In this document: positions 22,526-28,349 of the stretch, piece after piece
How positions within the stretch are numbered: position 1 is the first letter of the stretch
Layout: each line of letters opens with the position of its first letter
Assembly (NCBI GenBank): GCA_900541985.1
Contig: UQLX01000032.1
Location: forward strand, 1 to 28,349
DNA from: an uncultured Blautia sp.
Lineage (GTDB): Bacteria > Bacillota > Clostridia > Lachnospirales > Lachnospiraceae
Direction of reading: 5' to 3'
DNA: 28,349 nucleotides
Notes under the pieces: model-generated
Databases searched by the model: none
The model's input: only the letters and a program-made list of their open reading frames with translations
What the model was told of the DNA's origin: nothing
Translations under genes and position numbers: made by a program

Positions 22526-23782
22526 ATGGCATTAAAGAAAAAACCGGTAACCGGTATGAAAGACATTTTACCAAAAGAAATGGAAATCCGTAATTATGTG
22601 ATGAACATGATCCGTGAAACATACGGGAAATTTGGATTTTCTTCTATTGAAACTCCCTGTGTGGAGCATATTGAAAATCTCAGCAGCAAGCAGGGCGGAG
22701 AGAACGAAAAACTGATTTTTAAAATTCTCAAAAGAGGAGAGAAGCTGAAACTGGAAAGCGCAAAGGAAGAAGTGGATCTGGTGGATTCCGGCCTCCGTTA
22801 TGACCTGACAGTTCCTCTTTCCAGATATTATTCCAACAATGCAAATGAGCTTCCGGCTCCTTTCAAGGCTTTGCAGATGGGAAATGTATGGAGAGCAGAC
22901 CGTCCTCAGAGAGGACGTTTCCGTCAGTTTATGCAGTGTGACATTGACATTCTGGGAGAGCCTACCTATCTTGCGGAGATCGAACTGGTACTGGCAACCA
23001 CAACTCTTCTGGGAAAACTGGATTTCCACAACTTCACTATCCGCATCAATGACAGAAAGATCCTGAAGGCAATGACCCAGTACAGCGGATTCCCGACAAA
23101 AAGTTTTGATACGGTATTTATCATTCTGGATAAGATGGATAAGATCGGTCTGGAAGGGGTTGCTGCAGAACTGGAAAAAGAAGGATTTGCAAAGGAAAGC
23201 ATTGACACTTATCTTGGTATGTTCCGTGAGATCACATCGGATATCGAAGGTGTCCGTTACTGTAAAGAGAAACTGAAGGATGTTCTGGATCCGAAGGTGG
23301 CAGAGGATCTGGAAACAATCATTTCTTCTGTGGATGCCGTAAAGAGTGCCGACTTTAAGATTTCTTTTGACCCGACACTGGTTCGGGGAATGTCTTATTA
23401 TACAGGACCGATCTTTGAGATCGCAATGGACGAGTTCGGAGGAAGCGTAGGCGGCGGCGGACGCTATGATGAGATGATCGGTAAATTTACAGGTCAGAAT
23501 ACTTCTGCCTGCGGATTTTCCATTGGCTTTGAACGCATTGTCATGCTGCTTCTGGAAAGAGGCTATGAAGTTCCGGGAAGCAATGCAAAAAAAGCATATC
23601 TGATTGAAAAGAACATGCCTGCAGACAAGCTTCTTACCATTCTGAAACAGGCGGAAGAAGAAAGAAGAAACGGAGTTCAGGTAAATCTTTCTATTATGAA
23701 GAAAAACAAGAAATTCCAGAAAGAACAGATGATGGGCGAGGGATATACCGAGTTTGTTGAGTTTTTCCGGGATAAACTATAA
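22526..23782 (+). CDS. hisS: Histidine-tRNA ligase
   Basis: A 418-residue class II aminoacyl-tRNA synthetase that charges tRNA-His. The N-terminal PVTGMKDILPKEM, motif 2 (GNVWRADRPQRGRFRQFMQ), the histidine-site GGGGRYDEMI and motif 3 (SACGFSIGFERIVMLL) are all present. A short anticodon-binding domain ends the protein, which is near the usual 420 residues. AGGAGG lies 7-8 nt before ATG 22526, and the gene follows the HD gene by 12 bp. No T-box leader precedes it, so it is expressed from the operon promoter. Confidence 0.97.
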   Translation: MALKKKPVTGMKDILPKEMEIRNYVMNMIRETYGKFGFSSIETPCVEHIENLSSKQGGENEKLIFKILKRGEKLKLESAKEEVDLVDSGLRYDLTVPLSRYYSNNANELPAPFKALQMGNVWRADRPQRGRFRQFMQCDIDILGEPTYLAEIELVLATTTLLGKLDFHNFTIRINDRKILKAMTQYSGFPTKSFDTVFIILDKMDKIGLEGVAAELEKEGFAKESIDTYLGMFREITSDIEGVRYCKEKLKDVLDPKVAEDLETIISSVDAVKSADFKISFDPTLVRGMSYYTGPIFEIAMDEFGGSVGGGGRYDEMIGKFTGQNTSACGFSIGFERIVMLLLERGYEVPGSNAKKAYLIEKNMPADKLLTILKQAEEERRNGVQVNLSIMKKNKKFQKEQMMGEGYTEFVEFFRDKL

Positions 23783-23797
23783 AAAGGAGTAGAAACC

Positions 23798-25594
23798 ATG
23801 GCAGAAAGTATGAAGGGACTGCACAGAACCTGCCGCTGTGCGGAAGTGACAAATGAGATGACAGGAAATAAGGTAACGCTGATGGGCTGGGTTCAGAAGG
23901 CCAGAAACAAAGGCGGTATCGTATTTGTAGATTTAAGGGATCGTTCCGGAATCATGCAGGTGATTTTTGAAAACGGAAGCATTGATGAGGCAGGCTTTGA
24001 AAAGGCCGGAAAACTGAGAAGTGAATTTGTGATCGCCGTTACCGGTATCGTTGAAAAAAGAGGCGGCGCTGTAAACGAAAATCTTGCCACAGGTGAGATC
24101 GAGCTTCGTGCAAATGAACTTCACGTTCTGGCTGAATCAGAAGTTCCACCGTTCCCGATCGAAGAAAACAGCAAAACAAAAGATGAGATCCGTCTGAAAT
24201 ATCGCTATCTGGATCTGAGAAGACCAGATCTTCAGAGAAACCTGATGCTGAAAAGCAAGGTTGCCATGCTTACCAGAAAGTTCTTTGCAGAGGAAGGCTT
24301 CCTTGAGGTTGAGACTCCGATCCTTGGAAAGACAACACCGGAAGGAGCAAGAGATTATCTGGTTCCTTCCAGAGTTCATCCGGGAAGCTTTTACGGACTT
24401 CCACAGTCTCCTCAGCTTTACAAACAGCTTCTTATGTGTTCCGGTTATGACCGCTACATTCAGATTGCACGCTGCTTCCGTGATGAGGATCTTCGTGCAG
24501 ACCGTCAGCCGGAGTTTACACAGATCGACATGGAGCTTTCTTTTGTGGACGTAGATGACGTCATTGATGTAAATGAAAGATATCTTGCCTATGTGTTTAA
24601 AGAAGTCCTTGGTGTGGAGGTACAGCTTCCAATCCAGCGCATCACATGGCAGGAGGCTATGGACCGCTTTGGTTCTGACAAGCCGGATATGCGTTTTGGA
24701 ATGGAACTTCGCGATGTCAGTGAGGTGGTAAAGGACTGTGAGTTTGTAGTATTTAAGGGCGCGCTTGAGGCAGGCGGAACTGTTCGCGGTATCAATGCAG
24801 AGGGCCAGGGATCCATGCCGAGAAAGAAGATCGATAAGCTGGTAGAATTTGCAAAAGGCTATGGAGCAAAAGGTCTTGCCTATATTGCCATTGCAGAAGA
24901 CGGAACAAGAAAATCATCTTTTGCCAAATTTATGAAAGATGAGGAAATGGATGCTCTTGTACAGGCTATGGAAGGAAAGCCGGGAGATCTGCTTCTTTTT
25001 GCAGCTGATAAAAACAAAGTGGTCTATGATGTTCTGGGCGCTCTCCGTGTAGAGCTTGCCAAGCAGATGGAGCTTCTGGATAAAAACGAATACCGTTTTG
25101 TATGGGTGACAGAATTCCCGCTTCTTGAGTGGAATGAAGAAGAAAACCGCTTTACTGCCATGCACCATCCATTTACTATGCCGATGGAAGAGGACATTGC
25201 TCTTCTGGATACTGATCCGGGCAAGGTTCGTGCGAAAGCTTACGACATTGTTCTGAACGGAAATGAGATCGGTGGAGGAAGTGTCAGAATCCACCAGAAC
25301 GACATTCAGGAAAAAATGTTCCAGATGCTTGGATTCACTGAGGAATCTGCTTACGAGCAGTTCGGATTCCTTCTGAATGCGTTTAAATATGGAGTACCGC
25401 CTCATGCAGGACTGGCATATGGACTTGACCGTCTGGTTATGCTGATGGCGAAGGTTGACAGTATCCGTGATGTTATTGCTTTCCCGAAGGTAAAGGATGC
25501 CTCCTGTCTGATGACACAGTCTCCAAGCCAGGCAAGCAGTGTACAGCTGGAAGAACTGGGATTGGAACTGTCAGAAGAAGAAACAGAAGAATAA
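23798..25594 (+). CDS. aspS: Aspartate-tRNA ligase
   Basis: A 598-residue bacterial-type class II synthetase for tRNA-Asp. An OB-fold anticodon domain (GWVQKARNKGGIVFVDLRD) occupies the first 110 residues. Motif 2 is ARCFRDEDLRADRQPEFTQ. The bacterial GAD insertion domain lies at about 290-410, and motif 3 is HAGLAYGLDRLVML near the C-terminus. Length is typical. AAGGAG precedes ATG 23798, 15 bp after hisS. The hisS-aspS pair is common in Firmicutes. It ends the operon at a strong terminator. Confidence 0.97.
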   Translation: MAESMKGLHRTCRCAEVTNEMTGNKVTLMGWVQKARNKGGIVFVDLRDRSGIMQVIFENGSIDEAGFEKAGKLRSEFVIAVTGIVEKRGGAVNENLATGEIELRANELHVLAESEVPPFPIEENSKTKDEIRLKYRYLDLRRPDLQRNLMLKSKVAMLTRKFFAEEGFLEVETPILGKTTPEGARDYLVPSRVHPGSFYGLPQSPQLYKQLLMCSGYDRYIQIARCFRDEDLRADRQPEFTQIDMELSFVDVDDVIDVNERYLAYVFKEVLGVEVQLPIQRITWQEAMDRFGSDKPDMRFGMELRDVSEVVKDCEFVVFKGALEAGGTVRGINAEGQGSMPRKKIDKLVEFAKGYGAKGLAYIAIAEDGTRKSSFAKFMKDEEMDALVQAMEGKPGDLLLFAADKNKVVYDVLGALRVELAKQMELLDKNEYRFVWVTEFPLLEWNEEENRFTAMHHPFTMPMEEDIALLDTDPGKVRAKAYDIVLNGNEIGGGSVRIHQNDIQEKMFQMLGFTEESAYEQFGFLLNAFKYGVPPHAGLAYGLDRLVMLMAKVDSIRDVIAFPKVKDASCLMTQSPSQASSVQLEELGLELSEEETEE

Positions 25595-25643
25595 AAAAAT
25601 CCTCTTTTCACCGGAATGTAGTGCCGGTGGAAAGAGGATTTTT
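25595..25643. terminator. Bidirectional terminator between aspS and the lipoprotein gene
   Basis: A long stem AAAAATCCTCTTT...CACCGG (25595-25614) pairs with CCGGTG...AAAGAGGATTTTT (25624-25643). The A run and T run make it work on both strands, as expected between convergent genes. Confidence 0.92.
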
Positions 25644-25665
25644 ATGTATCAGCTACTCAGAAAAA

Positions 25666-26802
25666 TCATTCTTCAGAAGAGTCTTCCTCTGCTACAGGTG
25701 TGACACTGAGATTTCCAAAAATTCCTGCGCCTATGGAATGTCCGTCATCCTGAAGCTTCCAGGAGGCTCCATCATTAGTCAGTACAAAGGCGGAAGAATG
25801 AGTAAGCGTTTCTGTGTTTTTTTCGATATTTTTCAGAAGCAGTTCCAGAGAATGTTCATAGCGTTTCTGAGCACCGTCGATCACAGCCTCCGGGGAAGCC
25901 AGATACTCTTCCAGTTCTGCCTGATAAGCCTCGAGGATCGCATCACTGTCAAAGGTGGTAATATCCGCTTTTACCGTAGCGTAATAACTTTTGATCTGAC
26001 AGTCTGTGATCTGAAAGTCAAAATTTCTGTGCATTTGCTCCACAAGAGCAGCTGCTATGGCATTTTTGGCTTCATCAGAGGTCGATAAAAGACTTTCAAG
26101 ACCAAGATAATTGCTCATCTGATCCTGATCCATGGTTTTCAGGGTATCTAAATAGACGGTCAGTGTTTCTTCCGGAGTAAGGAGATCACTGTCAGAAAGA
26201 TAAGTAATAAGACCGCCGACAAGATTGTTTTCCAGATCATGCGTCCTTCGGATTTCCCATTCCTCCTGATCAGAGCCTGTATTGACCAGAAGCAGAGTAC
26301 ATTCTTTTTTTACAGTTTTATAGGTGTTGTTTTTCAGAAGCTCATTCAGGATCAGATAACGATCCTCAAGAGAATCTGAGCTGTCTTCTGTATGATGGGA
26401 AGCGGAATCAGCAGCTGTAAGAATTGCTTTTTCCAGATGAGAAACAGCATAATCCCTGGCAAGAGCTTTTGCGTCAATGGTGGTCAGCTCCAGACTGGCA
26501 GCTGCTTCTTTTTTATTCCTGTCGACTTTGATGCGCAGGATTCTGTAATCAAAATCCTGAAAAAAGAGAGAAAAAACTTCTTTTACTTCTGTGGAAAGCG
26601 CGGTTTTTTCTGTGGCATCCGAAAAAAGTTTCCTGTAGGAAACATATTTCTGAGCTGTGTCGGAGTCCAGATTTTTCAGATGGTCCAGTTCACTTGTGAT
26701 GACTCCCTTTACATCTGACTTATCTGTGTGGGAACAGCCGATTACCATAGATACGGCAAAGATAAGCAGGAGAAACGGAATCAGACCTTTTGCGATCTTC
26801 AT
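25666..26802 (-). CDS. Lipoprotein with two internal repeats, function unknown
   Basis: A 378-residue predicted lipoprotein. A signal peptide of 22 residues ends in the lipobox VIGC (lipidated Cys23). The mature part contains two copies of a helix-strand unit. One begins VITSELDHLKNLDSDTAQKY (about 34-110) and the other LTVYLDTLKTMDQDQMSNYL (about 218-295). Each has a long helix, a hydrophobic F-x-F/Y-x-I strand (FFQDFDYRILRIKV versus MHRNFDFQITDCQI) and an AAASLELTT/TVKADITTF strand. This resembles NTF2-like or DUF5105-like lipoproteins of clostridia, by eye only. AAAGGA lies 10 nt before the ATG. It is divergent from the adaptor gene to the right. Confidence 0.75.
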   Translation of the reverse strand: MKIAKGLIPFLLLIFAVSMVIGCSHTDKSDVKGVITSELDHLKNLDSDTAQKYVSYRKLFSDATEKTALSTEVKEVFSLFFQDFDYRILRIKVDRNKKEAAASLELTTIDAKALARDYAVSHLEKAILTAADSASHHTEDSSDSLEDRYLILNELLKNNTYKTVKKECTLLLVNTGSDQEEWEIRRTHDLENNLVGGLITYLSDSDLLTPEETLTVYLDTLKTMDQDQMSNYLGLESLLSTSDEAKNAIAAALVEQMHRNFDFQITDCQIKSYYATVKADITTFDSDAILEAYQAELEEYLASPEAVIDGAQKRYEHSLELLLKNIEKNTETLTHSSAFVLTNDGASWKLQDDGHSIGAGIFGNLSVTPVAEEDSSEE

Positions 26803-26834
26803 AGGTTTCGTTCCTTTCCAAAATATTCTTTTTC

Positions 26835-26863
26835 ATTTTACCAGATAACAGAGGAAAAGTCAA
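26835..26863 (-). promoter_or_regulatory. Promoter of the lipoprotein gene
   Basis: On the minus strand, TTGACT (26858-26863) and TAAAAT (26835-26840) are separated by 17 bp. This is close to consensus, about 30 bp upstream of the start codon. Confidence 0.7.
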
Positions 26864-26972
26864 AAATACGAGGCCTGAGAAGGTAGGTGATAAAATCATG
26901 TGGGAAAAAGTGAAAAAACTGTGAAAACGCAGGTGATTCCGGCCAGGACTTTTCTTTTAGACGGGAATCTGT

Positions 26973-26978
26973 TATGAT
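26973..26978 (+). promoter_or_regulatory. Possible -10 box for the adaptor gene
   Basis: TATGAT at 26973-26978 fits a -10 element 49 bp before the start codon. The -35 region (a T-rich stretch near 26950) is poor. Confidence 0.3.
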
Positions 26979-27026
26979 AAGAAAATCAGAGAAATCCTTT
27001 ATTACAGGGAGGTAAGCACAGAAACT

Positions 27027-28349
27027 ATGAAAAAAAGACTTTTAATCCTTTTGGGGATTCTTATAATTGGCGGAGCCGCAGGCGGCGTTTGCTGGAAAAT
27101 GGGCTTTTTTGGTCAGGAAGAAGAGAGTGATCAGAGAGCATATGTGACAGAGATCAGCGAGTTGACAGGCGCGGTATCCGGAGTGACAAACCGCTATGCG
27201 GGTGTGGTCGAACCGCAGGAAACCGTTGAGGTGGAGCTTGAAAATGGGCGTGCGGTAAAGGAAGTTAAGGTAAAGACCGGAGATGAAGTTAAGCAGGGAC
27301 AGCTGCTTTTTCAGTATGATCTGTCCAGTATTCAGGAGGATCTGGACGAGGCGCAGCTGGAACTGGACCGTCTGAAAAATGAAGCCTCCAGTCTGAAAGA
27401 ACAGATAGCCACTCTTGAAAAAGAGAAAAAAAAGGTAAAACAGGATGAGCAGCTGGCGTATACCATTGAAATCGAAACAAATAAAATGAACCTGAAAAAA
27501 AATGAATACAGCCAGAAGAGCAAACAGGCGGAGATCACCAAGCTGCAGAACACAATGGTAAATACAGAGGTGAGAAGTTCTATAGACGGTGTGATCCAGA
27601 AGATCGACACCTCAAAACTGACCACTGGTGATGATGGATCAGATGATCTGGCAGTTGGTGACTCATACAGCTATTCTGATGACGGAAGTTCCGGAAGCGG
27701 AAAAAATGCATTTATTACCATTTTAAGTACAGGGGCTTACAGGATCAAGGGTACAGTAAATGAAATGAATATGGACAGTATTATTGAAGGACAGCCGGTG
27801 ATCGTCCGCTCCCGTGTAGATGAGAAACAGATATGGAGAGGAACCATGGGAGCGATTGACCGGGAAAGTGCAAATTCTCAGAGCAGCAGTTCTTATGCCT
27901 GGGGAATGATGGATGCCAGCGGAGACTCTCAGACTTCGTCCTCTACCTATCCGTTTTATGTGGAGCTTGGCTCTTCTGACGGCCTGATGCTGGGACAGCA
28001 TGTCTATATTGAAATGGATGAAGGGCAGGAAGATAAAAAAGAAGGTCTGTGGCTCAGCGAATATTATATTGTGGATGCACAGACGAACAGTCCTTATGTG
28101 TGGGCTGCAGATAAGGATAACCGTCTGGAAAAGAGAAGTGTGATACTTGGTCAGTATGACGAGGAGCTTGGAGAGTATGAGATCGCGGACGGACTGACGA
28201 AAAAAGATCTTATCGCATATCCTTCCGGACTTCTTCAGGAGGGAATGAAAACAACTACCAACAGCGAGGCTGCCATAGACATGAACCCGGTTGAAGACGG
28301 TATGGATGGGGGGGGCGGGCCGCCGGCCGGCGGGGGGAAAAGAATCATT
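27027..28349 (+). CDS. HlyD/MacA-type membrane-fusion adaptor (3' end outside window)
   Basis: The frame is open for 441 codons to the window edge, so the C-terminus is unseen. An N-terminal membrane anchor (LLILLGILIIGGAAGGVCW) is followed by the first biotinyl-lipoyl half (VVEPQETVEVELENGRAVKEVKVKTGDEVKQGQLLF). A coiled coil (about 105-180) and the second lipoyl half with SSIDGVIQKID come next, then a beta-barrel domain (YRIKGTVNEMNMDSIIEGQP). This is the layout of adaptors for MacB-type ABC transporters in Gram-positives, which probably export peptides or drugs; the partner genes would lie to the right. AGGGAGG at 27006-27012 is the ribosome site, with a rather long gap. The last 40 bases are abnormally GC-rich and may be unreliable. 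Confidence 0.85.
   Translation, partial: MKKRLLILLGILIIGGAAGGVCWKMGFFGQEEESDQRAYVTEISELTGAVSGVTNRYAGVVEPQETVEVELENGRAVKEVKVKTGDEVKQGQLLFQYDLSSIQEDLDEAQLELDRLKNEASSLKEQIATLEKEKKKVKQDEQLAYTIEIETNKMNLKKNEYSQKSKQAEITKLQNTMVNTEVRSSIDGVIQKIDTSKLTTGDDGSDDLAVGDSYSYSDDGSSGSGKNAFITILSTGAYRIKGTVNEMNMDSIIEGQPVIVRSRVDEKQIWRGTMGAIDRESANSQSSSSYAWGMMDASGDSQTSSSTYPFYVELGSSDGLMLGQHVYIEMDEGQEDKKEGLWLSEYYIVDAQTNSPYVWAADKDNRLEKRSVILGQYDEELGEYEIADGLTKKDLIAYPSGLLQEGMKTTTNSEAAIDMNPVEDGMDGGGGPPAGGGKRII

Noticed and set aside
1..28349. rRNA or tRNA genes
   Set aside because: I saw no GTTCGAATC-type T-arm with a matching acceptor stem, and no rRNA signature, in the intergenic stretches on either strand. A dedicated tRNA scan was not possible.

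Overview
The window looks like chromosome from a spore-forming, low-to-moderate GC Firmicute of the Lachnospiraceae type (Blautia/Dorea/Ruminococcus-like). The evidence is gene content and order: a SCIFF ranthipeptide precursor with its radical-SAM maturase, a TIGR04086 membrane protein, a SecD-SecF fusion, recJ, and an apt-rel-MBL hydrolase-hemZ-HD-hisS-aspS operon. Strong AGGAGG-type ribosome binding sites, frequent TTG starts and class-standard terminators agree. I name no species.

Layout. (1) Bases 1-3426 are accessory DNA: the C-terminal end of a large serine recombinase, a decayed Tn916-type tyrosine recombinase C-terminus, and an AT-rich two-gene operon of an AbiH-family protein plus a protein with an AlbA_2/Schlafen-type domain, probably phage defence. 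It is followed by an unexplained block of phased GACTAC repeats. (2) Bases 3427-8473 hold a low-molecular-weight tyrosine phosphatase, a DUF5688-like protein with a structured leader, a CwlC-like N-acetylmuramoyl-L-alanine amidase gene split by a 1,888-bp serine-recombinase element, and a YdcF-family protein. (3) Bases 8474-10734 hold a repeat-bearing surface protein and a small membrane protein. (4) Bases 10760-16710 hold scfA, scfB, secDF and recJ. (5) Bases 16755-25643 are the apt-to-aspS housekeeping operon, closed by a bidirectional terminator. (6) The right end holds a lipoprotein on the minus strand and a divergent, incomplete HlyD/MacA-type adaptor that runs off the window.

The most interesting feature is the split amidase. 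A 10-bp direct repeat (ACATGGAGGA at 5200-5209 and 7088-7097) brackets the element exactly inside the codons for the zinc-binding GHGG motif. Removing one repeat plus the intervening DNA restores a continuous 254-residue amidase-SPOR protein reading ...LDAGHGGGDPGAVYQ.... In the circular form the element ends would meet as an attP-like site with a 9-bp inverted repeat around the core. The 57-bp gap upstream carries an ATA-18-CATATACT element matching the sporulation sigma-E consensus and close to sigma-K. Together these suggest a developmentally excised element, analogous to Bacillus skin in sigK, that interrupts a mother-cell lysis amidase. Its recombinase would be driven by the host gene's own promoter. 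This is inference from sequence; excision has not been observed.
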